Below, piece by piece: positions 1 to 8,284 of a stretch of DNA of 43,557 bases. Made by a program: the position numbers and the translations under genes. This DNA comes from Ignavibacteriales bacterium UBA6490 (GTDB lineage Bacteria; Bacteroidota; Ignavibacteria; Ignavibacteriales; Ignavibacteriaceae): the NCBI GenBank assembly GCA_002435365.1, contig DJMM01000035.1:92367-135923 (forward strand), read 5' to 3'. Position 1 is the stretch's first letter; each line of letters starts with the position of its first letter. The notes beneath the pieces are model-generated. The model was not told where the DNA came from. It saw only the letters and a program-made list of their open reading frames with translations, and did not search any database.

Positions 1-511
1 TGTCCCCCTCCTTTATATTGAACTTATCAGTAAATCCGGCAATAACCTCAAGGACGTATATTGACGGATCAGAGGAGGGATAGGACTGATCGGAGAGGAT
101 ATTAGTGCCCTTATGTATTGTTACAATTTTTTTCTCCTTATTAATAAAAAGGATATCCAGTGAAAGTTTCGTATTTCGCATCCAGAAGGACTGGATGGTC
201 TGGTAAGGAAAAATAAAAAGCATCCCCTGGGATTCGAGCATCTCCTCACGGAACATTAATCCAAGCTGCCGTTCATAGTCGTTATCTGCTATTTCAATAT
301 CGATCTTCTTAAGGACAGCTCCTGCTGAATCAATAAATGAAAGTTCCCCCTCTTTTTTAAATAAATATTTATTCTCCACTGGCTCTTCTTCTTTTAAGAT
401 ATTTACTATTAGAAATACTGCAGCTGCAAGCACAACTACTCCGGCCGTTATTTTGTGCCATTTATTAATTCCCTGTTTTTTCTTTCTGACGCTTGTTGTT
501 TTCTTGCTCAT
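1..511 (-). CDS. DUF192 family protein, 3' end outside window
   Basis: The reverse strand is open from an ATG at 511-509 to the window edge (170 codons, no stop), so the C-terminus is missing. The N-terminus is basic (MSKKTTSVRKKKQGINKWHK), followed by one hydrophobic segment at about residues 21-40, which suggests a membrane anchor or uncleaved signal. The rest matches the DUF192 family in the stretches ERQLGLMFREEML, GMLFIFPY, SFWMRNTKLSLDILFI, and a late VLEV(I)AG segment. DUF192 proteins are small exported or membrane-tethered proteins whose biochemical role is not settled. The gene is divergent from the hydrolase at 609, with about 97 bases between them that should hold both promoters. 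Family assignment is from motif recognition; function remains unknown. Confidence 0.85.
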   Translation of the reverse strand, partial: MSKKTTSVRKKKQGINKWHKITAGVVVLAAAVFLIVNILKEEEPVENKYLFKKEGELSFIDSAGAVLKKIDIEIADNDYERQLGLMFREEMLESQGMLFIFPYQTIQSFWMRNTKLSLDILFINKEKKIVTIHKGTNILSDQSYPSSDPSIYVLEVIAGFTDKFNIKEGD

Positions 512-608
512 AATGATTCATTAAATAAAGGACTAAAATATAAACTACTTTCGCAAAGAAAAATAATTTAGCTGTGTTTTCTTATATTTTCCCTGTAAAT
601 ATTTTTTT

Positions 609-1457
609 ATGGACAATATTATAATAAACAGGGAAAAACTTAATCTCAGTTCTTCCCAGGAAAAAATGATAATCAGCGGATGGGGGAAAGCGGCAGTTGC
701 AGAAACCGTAGTTGAGAAAATTGTATATCTCTCGGATGGATTGAAGATCAGCGGATATCTTGCATACCCCCTGGAGAAGGGGAAATATCCCTGTATAATC
801 TGGAACCGGGGCGGTATCGGCAGCAACGGAGCAATCGATTCATTCAATGCTGCGGGAATTTATGGCCAGCTTGCATCCTGGGGATACTGCGTTTTTGCTT
901 CACAGTACAGGGGCAATGCCGGAAGCGAAGGCAGGGATGAATTCGGAGGTGGCGACGTAAATGATATCCTTAATCTTATTCCTGCTGCCGGAGAAATTGA
1001 ACAGGCTGATACTTCCAGGTGGGGAATTGAAGGCTGGAGCAGGGGAGGCATGATGACATATCTTACACTAACCCGGTCCGATAAATTCAGTGCAGCGGTA
1101 GTATCAGGAGGAATTGCAGATTTAAGATGCAGTTCAGCGGAAAGCAGGTATATGCGGGATCTTTATTCAGTTGGTCTCGGGAATTATAATAAAGAAGAAT
1201 ACATTGAAAAATGTGAATCCAGGTCAATTATTAATTTTGCTGAGAAGCTCAGCAGAAACACATCTCTATTAATAATACATGGTACTGCAGATGATCGTGT
1301 ACCCCCACATGATTCGCTTGACCTTTCTCTGAAGCTTGTAGATCTTAAATATCCTTTCAGGCTGGTGATGCTTGAGAATGGTGATCACTTTCTGAAAGGT
1401 CACCGCAGGGAAGTTGATAAGATGAAAAAAGAGTGGTTTGACAGGAATTTGAAGTAA
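609..1457 (+). CDS. Alpha/beta hydrolase, S9 prolyl-oligopeptidase-like
   Basis: A 282-residue single-domain alpha/beta hydrolase. The nucleophile elbow GWSRGG puts the catalytic serine at residue 144. The acid is in GTADDRVPP (D228 or D229) and the histidine is H260 in NGDHFLK, the order expected for the S9/dienelactone hydrolase superfamily. The oxyanion region is probably the NRGG segment near residue 67. There is no signal peptide and no beta-propeller domain, so it is likely a cytoplasmic esterase or small-peptide hydrolase rather than a full oligopeptidase. The ATG at 609 has only a weak upstream purine stretch. It converges with the rubrerythrin gene, 54 bases away. Substrate cannot be told from sequence. 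Confidence 0.85.
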   Translation: MDNIIINREKLNLSSSQEKMIISGWGKAAVAETVVEKIVYLSDGLKISGYLAYPLEKGKYPCIIWNRGGIGSNGAIDSFNAAGIYGQLASWGYCVFASQYRGNAGSEGRDEFGGGDVNDILNLIPAAGEIEQADTSRWGIEGWSRGGMMTYLTLTRSDKFSAAVVSGGIADLRCSSAESRYMRDLYSVGLGNYNKEEYIEKCESRSIINFAEKLSRNTSLLIIHGTADDRVPPHDSLDLSLKLVDLKYPFRLVMLENGDHFLKGHRREVDKMKKEWFDRNLK

Positions 1458-1463
1458 TGAGCG

Positions 1464-1501
1464 AAAAAACATCACAGCATAACCATCCAGGTTATGCTGT
1501 G
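1464..1501 (-). terminator. Rho-independent terminator of rubrerythrin
   Basis: A perfect 12-bp stem (CACAGCATAACC at 1473-1484 with GGTTATGCTGTG at 1490-1501) closes a 5-nt loop. Read on the minus strand it is followed within a few bases by six T (1469-1464). It lies 10 bases after the rubrerythrin stop. There is no T-run on the plus side, so it mainly serves the minus strand, although the stem may also stop plus-strand transcripts from the hydrolase. Confidence 0.9.
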
Positions 1502-1511
1502 GCAATGATGA

Positions 1512-2009
1512 TTATATCTGGATATATTTAGAAGGTACTGCTCCGCAGATGGCGCATTCTTTGGTCGGTTTTCCGAACTCGATATTTCCGCAGACAGGAC
1601 AAAGATATATTTCAGAAACGTCCAGATCCTTTCCCATTTCGGCTGCTTTCAGGGCAAGTTTGTAAAGATTGGCATGTACTTCTTCGGCTTTTGGGGCATA
1701 TCCGAACATCCTTTTTGCTTTATGATTTTCCTTCAGAGCCTGCTCAAGCATGGGGGGGTACATTTCAGTATATTCATATGTTTCACCTGCAATTGCACTT
1801 TTAAGATTATCTGCTGTTGAACCAACACCATCCATCGCTTTAAAATGACCTTCGGCATGCAGCTTCTCAGCTTCCGCAGCAGTGCGGAATAATTTGGCAA
1901 TATTAAGGAATCCTTCCTGCTCGGCTTTTTTCGCGAATGAAAGATACTTCTGGTTTGCCTGGCTTTCACCGGCAAAAGCTTCTTTTAGATTATCAAGGGT
2001 ATTTGACAT
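1512..2009 (-). CDS. rbr: Rubrerythrin
   Basis: 165 residues with the full two-domain rubrerythrin plan. An N-terminal four-helix ferritin-like domain carries the diiron ligands (AGESQANQ near residue 15, EAEKLHAEGH near 48-55, GETYEYTEMYP near 75, EEVHANLY near 110). A C-terminal rubredoxin-like domain holds one Fe through CPVCG (C137, C140) and CAICG (C152, C155). Rubrerythrins reduce hydrogen peroxide in the cytoplasm using electrons from NAD(P)H-linked or rubredoxin donors, and are typical of anaerobes and microaerophiles. It appears to be its own unit with a strong terminator. It fits the low-oxygen picture given by the cbb3 operon. Confidence 0.97.
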   Translation of the reverse strand: MSNTLDNLKEAFAGESQANQKYLSFAKKAEQEGFLNIAKLFRTAAEAEKLHAEGHFKAMDGVGSTADNLKSAIAGETYEYTEMYPPMLEQALKENHKAKRMFGYAPKAEEVHANLYKLALKAAEMGKDLDVSEIYLCPVCGNIEFGKPTKECAICGAVPSKYIQI

Positions 2010-2089
2010 TGAAACCTCATTATTTTTGTTATTTCATGGAATAGTATTACAAAAATAAGAGAACCGGGGTTTATTATCACTAATGGTTG

Positions 2090-2611
2090 CTATTTTATTT
2101 TAAAGGAACAGTTATCATAGTAGGTTTTTGAGGCGATCAGCTGGGATGAAGCCCCTTTCAGGAAAATTTTCATGCTATCGTTCAAGCCTGCGGATATGAT
2201 ACCAGTTAAATTGTAGGATTTCCAGCTGGTATCTGATATTACTTCACTGGAGATGCTTGCCAGGGAATCACTTATCAAATATAAGGATATATCCGAGGAG
2301 AGCCTGTTTGCTTTTGCCCAGCATGTAAAACTGTACACATACCTGCCCCGGGTAAGCGGAATCGTTGTTGAGATATAGTATGGCTTTCCCCATACGGCAT
2401 CAATGCCCGCAGAATACTTGCCCCCATCAGGCGGAGCATCCTGATAAAAATTCACTTCACCTGAAACAGTCCACCCACTTAACGTCGGATTGCCATTTTC
2501 TTCAAAGGAAGGGTTGGAAATAAGATTTCCGCTGCTGTTGTCAACAGAATTTACCTCATCCTTACAGGAGGCAAGAAATAATACGATTACCGCTGTTAAC
2601 AGGTATTTCAT
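2090..2611 (-). CDS. Lipoprotein with CBM4/9-like beta-sandwich
   Basis: 173 residues. The N-terminus MKYLLTAVIVLFLASCKDE is a lipoprotein signal with lipobox LASC and the lipidated Cys at residue 16. The mature part starts with a short Ser/Asn linker, then LISNPSFEENGNPTLSGW, which is the typical opening strand of galactose-binding-like/CBM4_9 modules, and continues as an all-beta domain with an internal FTCWAKA segment. No catalytic residues are visible. It probably sits on the outer or inner membrane facing the periplasm or exterior, and may bind carbohydrate. It lies 82 bases after cstA on the same strand and could be co-transcribed, but nothing else links it to peptide uptake. Binding target is unknown. 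Confidence 0.75.
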   Translation of the reverse strand: MKYLLTAVIVLFLASCKDEVNSVDNSSGNLISNPSFEENGNPTLSGWTVSGEVNFYQDAPPDGGKYSAGIDAVWGKPYYISTTIPLTRGRYVYSFTCWAKANRLSSDISLYLISDSLASISSEVISDTSWKSYNLTGIISAGLNDSMKIFLKGASSQLIASKTYYDNCSFKIK

Positions 2612-2693
2612 TTTTTATACTATTCGGTTATATATAATATAATCCGGGCTGATGAATTATTTTATTAACTTCAGCACTTCCGTAATTTATTAA

Positions 2694-4448
2694 TTATGCC
2701 TGCTGAAGCTTGCTTTCGGGTTTAATTTCCCTGTTGAAAAATTTCCGGATAACAAGTATGACCACACCTGCGGATAGTACCAATAAAAGCAGGTCAGCCA
2801 TTATTAAAAGATAATTTTTCTTTGACCAGTATTCCGCGAAAAGTATAAGCAATGAAGTTATGGTAGTAAGTATCATGAATAAAGCCGGAATCAGTGCAAA
2901 GGAATATTTTTTCCCTTTAACCAGAAGCCAGCTTGACACGGCCAGCAGCCCCAAAGCTGCAAGGAGCTGGTTGGCAGTTCCGAAAATGGGCCACAATGCA
3001 CTGAATGCGTTTGAGTATCCCAGTACCCACATAAGTATAACGGAAATTCCTGCATTGAACCAGTAGCTTTTTAAAAAAGCAGGAGGATTTTTTAATAAAA
3101 CATTCCACAATTCTTCAAACAGGTACCGGTTCAGTCTTACTGCGGCATCAAGAGTTGTGATTACAAATCCTTCAACCAGAAGAATTCCGAATATTGTACC
3201 GAGTGCAGCCGGAATGCCGAGGGCAGTATTGAACAGGTGTCCCGCAGCAAGGGAAAATCCAAGGATAGGATTCGATTTTACTGCCGGATCAGCGGGCCAT
3301 ACGATAGCTTTATAATCGACAAAATTTAATCCCGCACCAATTGCAAGAAGAACGCATACAGCAAGGACGGATTCAAGCAGCATAGCATTATAGCCCACTT
3401 TTCTTGCATCGGTTTCTTTAGGAAGCTGTTTTCCGGTTGTTCCTCCGGCTACAAGCGAGTGAAAGCCTGAAATTGCCCCGCAGGCAATAGTTATAAACAT
3501 CATCGGCCAGATGAGTCCCAGATTTTTAATTCCATCCTGCAGATTGAAATCGGGAGCTGATACACCAGTTCCCGAAAAACCGGTGATAAGCAGAGAGGTT
3601 ATCATTAAAAGAATGCCGCCGTAAAGAATTTGTACATTTATAAAATCTCTCGGCTGAAGTATAAACCATACAGGTGTACCTGCGGCAATTAATACATAAA
3701 CAGAAATTATGATCATCCAGACAGTGGGGTCAAGCATTACAGGATAAGCGATTCCGAGAAAAACCGATATCACACAAATGGCAGCAGCGATAAGATATGT
3801 AATGAGGGTCTTCATCCCTTTTTTATAAATAAGCCACCCCAGGAATGGCGACATAAAAGTAATAAAGATAACAGAAGTGGAGGCTATACCGCCTATTTTT
3901 CCATAAACTGTTCCATCAATTGTTACTGTTTGCAGTATTGTATTTCCTTCAGTTACACCGAGTTTTTCCAGGGGCCACAGAGAGGTAAGTGAGATTGCTG
4001 TAGCACTCAGGAATGAAGAAGTAACCAGCACCATCATAACTATTGTAAAGGCAATAAAAAGATTGAAGCCGGTTCTTCCGAGTGTTCTTCTTGCAACCTC
4101 AGCCATTGATTTTCCGCCTTCTCTCATGCTTACAAAAAGCGTGGTGAAATCGTGCACTGCGCCAAAGAAAATACCGCCGAATAAAATCCACAGCCATGCA
4201 GGTAAAAATCCGTATAAAATGGCCATAGTAGGTCCGATAATTGGTCCGGCCCCGGCAATAGCCGAGAAATGATGCGCAAAAACGATATATCTTTTTGTAG
4301 GTACATAATCCCTGCCGTCATTAAATTTTACAGAGGGTGCAGGATTACCGGGATCTTCTCCCAGTTTTCGGGCGAGATACCTTGCATAAAAGCGGCTTGC
4401 AATTATAAATGCAATAATTGCTCCGCCGAGATAAAACAGCACATTCAT
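2694..4448 (-). CDS. cstA: Carbon starvation protein CstA family transporter
   Basis: 584 residues with many transmembrane helices. The sequence is recognisable as CstA: KRYIVFAHHFSAIAGAGPIIGP near residues 53-75, GAVHDFTTLFVSMREGGKS near 95-115, and GAISGFHSLVAGGTTGKQL in the middle. CstA/BtsT members import peptides or pyruvate in the inner membrane, usually when preferred carbon is scarce. Length is shorter than the roughly 700-residue E. coli protein and close to shorter CstA members of other phyla. It starts 28 bases after the POT-like MFS gene on the same strand, so the two are very likely one operon. That context favours peptide rather than pyruvate as the substrate, which is an inference. 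Confidence 0.93.
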   Translation of the reverse strand: MNVLFYLGGAIIAFIIASRFYARYLARKLGEDPGNPAPSVKFNDGRDYVPTKRYIVFAHHFSAIAGAGPIIGPTMAILYGFLPAWLWILFGGIFFGAVHDFTTLFVSMREGGKSMAEVARRTLGRTGFNLFIAFTIVMMVLVTSSFLSATAISLTSLWPLEKLGVTEGNTILQTVTIDGTVYGKIGGIASTSVIFITFMSPFLGWLIYKKGMKTLITYLIAAAICVISVFLGIAYPVMLDPTVWMIIISVYVLIAAGTPVWFILQPRDFINVQILYGGILLMITSLLITGFSGTGVSAPDFNLQDGIKNLGLIWPMMFITIACGAISGFHSLVAGGTTGKQLPKETDARKVGYNAMLLESVLAVCVLLAIGAGLNFVDYKAIVWPADPAVKSNPILGFSLAAGHLFNTALGIPAALGTIFGILLVEGFVITTLDAAVRLNRYLFEELWNVLLKNPPAFLKSYWFNAGISVILMWVLGYSNAFSALWPIFGTANQLLAALGLLAVSSWLLVKGKKYSFALIPALFMILTTITSLLILFAEYWSKKNYLLIMADLLLLVLSAGVVILVIRKFFNREIKPESKLQQA

Positions 4449-4476
4449 ATTAATATAAAGGTAAAATTAGCATAAC

Positions 4477-6033
4477 TTATGATTCGTTCTTTGTTCTGAA
4501 TCCTTTCATCATCCAGTTTTTTGAAAGAATTAGAGCAATCGGCGAAATTATTGCTATAAAGCCATAAATTAACCAAAGGGTTTCAGTATTCGTAGCTTCG
4601 GGCGCAACGCCTTCAGGGCAATACCGCATAAGGAACCAGCCGGAATAAAGACTGACGATAATTTTAGTAAGGAACCATGGAAATTGTCCGATACCCATAT
4701 AAATTCCGGTCATTCCTTTTGGTGCAATCTCAGCAATCCATTGAAGGAAGCGGGGCTGCCACATAGCTTCACCAATAGTCATAATAATAAGGTAACCGAA
4801 CAGGGTAAAGATATTTGGTCCGAGAACGAGAATAAATGTCGGAGCCGCCATTACAAAAGTTCCTATGATCATCATCTTATATGTGTTTTTCTTTATGGTG
4901 AGAGCAGCTACCATTGGCGCCAGGATAAAGATGAGAAGCGGGTTGAAGTTTACAAAGAATTCAAAATTATCACTTACTATTCCTGTAAAAGCACGCTTGG
5001 TATACTGGGGCAGAGTCAGCCAGTTATGTGCAAACAATGTTTGTACCGGTATAAGCATAAAAATAAAATATACAAACCTTGCATCTGTTATTAACCAAAT
5101 GAATAAGCCCAGCGCAAGAAATATTGTTATCAGCCAGCCGTTATTATAAATGAAATCAGCCGCAATATTTGTAATACTTGAAGGATCAATAAAATATTTA
5201 AGCAGGTTCAGGATTACAAGCACAGCAACTATTACTGAGGCGGCATACAATCTGTTTTTGTTCTGCTTTAATTGTGTCTTTACAATATTCATGAAATTAC
5301 GGAAGCCACCCTCTTTCTGCTCCTCCTTGGCGGCAGTATTCTCTGCATCCTTAACAGCCTTCTTTGTTAATATGAAAGCGACGCTGGTTATTGCAATAAC
5401 CGTGAGCGCGATATATACCCAGAAGACACCTGTCATTCCGAATGCCTTTCTGACAGGTGGAGAAATTAGACCGGGAAGGAAACCTCCCAGATTCATGAGG
5501 GCATAAAGCATTGCGTAGCCCATGGCTGCTGCGTTTCCATCGGTGAATTTTTTAACTGCAGCATAGCAGGCAGGTTGAAAAATTCCATAACCAAGAATAA
5601 TCCATAAAATTCCGAACATCGCAGTACTATGCATTGCTGACCATAATCCGCTCGTTCCGAAAACAGCGGGACTTACAGTAAGAAAAATCCTTCCTATCAG
5701 CATAAGAGAGAGAGAAATCAGAAGAGATTTTCTTACTCCCACTATATCAACCGTAGCACCGAGGAACAGCATGCTTAATGTAATTCCTCCTGTAAGCACG
5801 CCTACCATGCGCCCGGCATCAATATCATCCAATCCAATGTATTCATTAAAGTAGAGGGCCAGCAGGCTCAGCACCCCAAAATATGTAAGCCCTTCCAGAA
5901 AATAGGCAATATTTATTCCCCACAAGGCTCTTGATGCATGCACCAGATCTTTAAAAGGCTGTGAAATTTCCTTAATAGTTTGTCTTAAAACTGATTTTTC
6001 ACTGACGGTTTCGGTCGGCGGCAGCTGTGCCAT
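4477..6033 (-). CDS. MFS transporter, POT/peptide-like
   Basis: 518 residues with about 12-14 hydrophobic helices. The first helix region, NIAYFLEGLTYFGVLSLLALYFNEYIGL, resembles the E-x-x-x-(Y/F)-F-G-V motif of proton-dependent oligopeptide transporters, and GATVDIVGVRKSLLISLSLM is the MFS loop 2-3 motif. A charged stretch near residue 230 (AENTAAKEEQKEGG) is the central cytoplasmic loop. It probably couples proton entry to di- or tripeptide uptake across the inner membrane. It is upstream of cstA in a tight pair. A 205-base gap separates it from the upstream sorting-domain protein. The POT subfamily is a judgement; a general MFS transporter cannot be excluded. Confidence 0.8.
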   Translation of the reverse strand: MAQLPPTETVSEKSVLRQTIKEISQPFKDLVHASRALWGINIAYFLEGLTYFGVLSLLALYFNEYIGLDDIDAGRMVGVLTGGITLSMLFLGATVDIVGVRKSLLISLSLMLIGRIFLTVSPAVFGTSGLWSAMHSTAMFGILWIILGYGIFQPACYAAVKKFTDGNAAAMGYAMLYALMNLGGFLPGLISPPVRKAFGMTGVFWVYIALTVIAITSVAFILTKKAVKDAENTAAKEEQKEGGFRNFMNIVKTQLKQNKNRLYAASVIVAVLVILNLLKYFIDPSSITNIAADFIYNNGWLITIFLALGLFIWLITDARFVYFIFMLIPVQTLFAHNWLTLPQYTKRAFTGIVSDNFEFFVNFNPLLIFILAPMVAALTIKKNTYKMMIIGTFVMAAPTFILVLGPNIFTLFGYLIIMTIGEAMWQPRFLQWIAEIAPKGMTGIYMGIGQFPWFLTKIIVSLYSGWFLMRYCPEGVAPEATNTETLWLIYGFIAIISPIALILSKNWMMKGFRTKNES

Positions 6034-6164
6034 AAGTAATTTTCCTTATTCTTGATTTTTGACTGTTCAACATAGCAAAATGTGCTGATAACAGGCAAGA
6101 GATAAATAAATTAAAGCCTTTGTGATTCGTTTTAACGGTTTCTGGTGCAGTTAGGGAGAAACAA

Positions 6165-6195
6165 CCCAACCCTCTCATTAAAGAGAGGGAAGGGA
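6165..6195 (-). terminator. Hairpin after the choice-of-anchor V gene pair
   Basis: CCCTCTC (6170-6176) pairs with GAGAGGG (6183-6189) around the loop ATTAAA, and the stem extends after two mismatches. It lies about 45 bases downstream of the stop of the minus-strand gene at 6239. On the minus strand the following bases are GT-rich rather than a clean T-run, so this is a terminator-like hairpin rather than a canonical one. Confidence 0.4.
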
Positions 6196-6238
6196 AGTAA
6201 TTAGAAAAAATTATTTATCAGGTGAATTCATTATCCGG

Positions 6239-7039
6239 TTATTTTAGGAGGCTCATCTTTTTTGTGATTGAATAATTCCCGGCATTCAGCCGATATAAAT
6301 ATACGCCGCTTGAGAGACCGGAGGCATCGAAGCTGACAGTATACCTGCCTGCTGTTTTCGTCTCATTTACAAGCTCTGCAACCTCGGCTCCTGAAAGAGC
6401 GAACACTTTCAGTACGACTTGCCTGCCGGATACATCAGCAGGAATTTCATATACTATAGTTGTTGAAGGATTAAAAGGATTTGGATAATTCTGTTCGAGT
6501 TCGAAGGAACTGATTATATTATTATCATCTACACCGGTTGAAACATTTACTGCAATTATTTTATTTGCTGCGAAATTCCAGGCATCACCGGTGTTATCTC
6601 CATTCTGGTTCACGCTGTTGCCGGCAGCGTATAAAGTAACTTCACCAGCTGAATTTGGCGCAGTATAAGTAAAATTAAAAACAACACTTCCCGATGAAGA
6701 TGTTTTAGGAGATGAATGTGTTAATTCATTATTCGCATTCCTTAATCCATCCATTGGAGTAAGAATTCCTGATGAAGCGGCAATATTTGTTCCGCCAGCA
6801 ACTAAGGGACCGCCGGTAATTGTTACGGTAAAATCTGCAGTTTCGTTAATCGTCAGATTATCAGGGCCTGATATAACAACAGATACGCCTGATGACGGAT
6901 TTTCGGCATGGCAATTACAACCGGTTCCGTTTTTTAATGTTCGGCCGGTTATGCCGCTCTGGAATCCATAAATTAAAAATGTTGAAAAAACTAAAAGTAT
7001 AATTACCCCGTTAGTTATATAGCGTTTTTTATTTATCAT
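6239..7039 (-). CDS. Secreted choice-of-anchor V-like protein, T9SS signal
   Basis: 266 residues. An N-terminal hydrophobic signal (NGVIILLVFSTFLIYGF) precedes the segment GITGRTLKNGTGCNCHAE. Then comes an Ig-like domain (about residues 50-165; VSVVISGPDNLTINETADF) of the type called choice-of-anchor V. The C-terminal 75 residues hold the T9SS type-A sorting domain, beginning NYPNPFNPSTTIVYEI and ending ITKKMSLLK. The protein is therefore exported by Sec and then moved through the outer membrane and anchored or released. The motif is C-x-C-H instead of the heme-binding CxxCH. It is 13 bases after a paralogue on the same strand, so the two form an operon. Molecular role is unknown. Confidence 0.8.
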   Translation of the reverse strand: MINKKRYITNGVIILLVFSTFLIYGFQSGITGRTLKNGTGCNCHAENPSSGVSVVISGPDNLTINETADFTVTITGGPLVAGGTNIAASSGILTPMDGLRNANNELTHSSPKTSSSGSVVFNFTYTAPNSAGEVTLYAAGNSVNQNGDNTGDAWNFAANKIIAVNVSTGVDDNNIISSFELEQNYPNPFNPSTTIVYEIPADVSGRQVVLKVFALSGAEVAELVNETKTAGRYTVSFDASGLSSGVYLYRLNAGNYSITKKMSLLK

Positions 7040-7052
7040 CTTCTTAATCCTT

Positions 7053-8135
7053 CTATTTGTTTAATATCATTTTGCGGACAGATTTTTTTGTACCTGCTGT
7101 AAGTTCATATAAATAAATTCCGGTTGAAATATTTTTCAATTCCCGTGTATTAAAGATTTTTTTATACGAACCAGCTGGCAAATAATCATCAAGAAGAACT
7201 GCTATTTCCTGTCCAAGCAGATTATATACTTTAAGCTTTACAGTCTGTGCAGAGTTTATATCAAATTCAATTAAAGTAGATGGATTAAATGGATTTGGAT
7301 AATTCTGATAAAGGACAAATTCTGATGGCGGGTTAACCTCAACCTCTGAAATAAGGTTATAATAAGTTGAAAAACCATTAAAATCTATCTGTTTCAGCTG
7401 ATACGAATACATGCCCGGTTGCAGATTTTTGTCAGAGTATGAATAGCCGGAAACTTCAATTGAATTTCCTTTTCCTTTAATGAAGCCAACAACTTTCCAT
7501 TCCTGGTTATCATTCCTTCTTAAAACCTCGAAACCGTTGTTATTTTTTTCTGATGCTGTCGACCAGTTAAGGTGCACATCAGCTCTATTAACCTCAGCAG
7601 TGAATGATGAAATTTCAACCGGTATTACAGGTATAACCGTTATGCTTTTATTAGCTGCAAAATTCCATTGATCGCCGGTATTTTCACCGTTGAAATTAAC
7701 GCTGTTTCCATTAGCAAATAATGTCTGATTGCCTGAGGTTGATGGTGCCGTATAGTTGAAACTGAAGGTTACGGTACCTGTTGAAGGTTCTTTAGGTGCT
7801 GTATGAGTAAGCTCATCACCGATAACCTGAAGATCAGCTCCTAATATGCTCAATATCCCTGCCGAAGCAGCAATATTTGTTCCTCCCCTGACCAGGGGGC
7901 CTCCCGATAATGTTACTGAATAGACTGCCGTTTGGTTATAAATCAGTGTATCTGGTCCGCTTATTTGTACCGTTACTTCTGATGATGGACTCTCGGCATG
8001 GCAATTACAACCGGTTCCGTTTTTTAATGTGCGACCGGTAATACCAGTTGAATAAGCATAAAACAAAAATGATATGGCTGATAAAATAAGTACTGCCCCC
8101 GTTCCGACTTTTTTTGAAAAGTAAAATTTTTTCAC
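7053..8135 (-). CDS. Secreted choice-of-anchor V-like protein, longer paralogue
   Basis: 360 residues. Signal segment at about 10-30, then GITGRTLKNGTGCNCHAES and the same Ig-like domain as its neighbour (VTVQISGPDTLIYNQTAVY). It differs in carrying an extra fibronectin-like domain at about residues 170-265 (PVEISSFTAEV, ASEKNNNGFEVLRR, YSYQLKQIDFNG), common in secreted proteins of this phylum, before the NYPNPFNPSTLIEFDI T9SS sorting domain. The first third is clearly homologous to the neighbour, so the pair arose by tandem duplication, followed by gain or loss of the middle domain. It is the first gene of the pair and is divergent from the S8 protease, with 149 bases of shared upstream DNA. 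Function is unknown. Confidence 0.8.
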   Translation of the reverse strand: MKKFYFSKKVGTGAVLILSAISFLFYAYSTGITGRTLKNGTGCNCHAESPSSEVTVQISGPDTLIYNQTAVYSVTLSGGPLVRGGTNIAASAGILSILGADLQVIGDELTHTAPKEPSTGTVTFSFNYTAPSTSGNQTLFANGNSVNFNGENTGDQWNFAANKSITVIPVIPVEISSFTAEVNRADVHLNWSTASEKNNNGFEVLRRNDNQEWKVVGFIKGKGNSIEVSGYSYSDKNLQPGMYSYQLKQIDFNGFSTYYNLISEVEVNPPSEFVLYQNYPNPFNPSTLIEFDINSAQTVKLKVYNLLGQEIAVLLDDYLPAGSYKKIFNTRELKNISTGIYLYELTAGTKKSVRKMILNK

Positions 8136-8284
8136 ATATTCTCCTTTTTTAAAAGTAAAAGTATAAAGGAAACAAAAAAGATGACATTAAATTGGAAATA
8201 GATGTTCTCCTGGTCACAACAGTATGGTTTGAAATTAACTAGTGAATTCAACATTTTGATATAATTAAAAAACAAAGGCATTGT
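8136..8284. promoter_or_regulatory. Divergent intergenic region
   Basis: 149 AT-rich bases separate two genes that point away from each other, so promoters for both should lie here. A TATAAT at 8260-8265, 20 bases before the protease ATG, is a possible -10 element on the plus strand, but I see no convincing -35 partner at the usual spacing. For the minus gene, a purine-rich AGGAGA lies just upstream of its ATG as a likely ribosome binding site. Confidence 0.4.
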
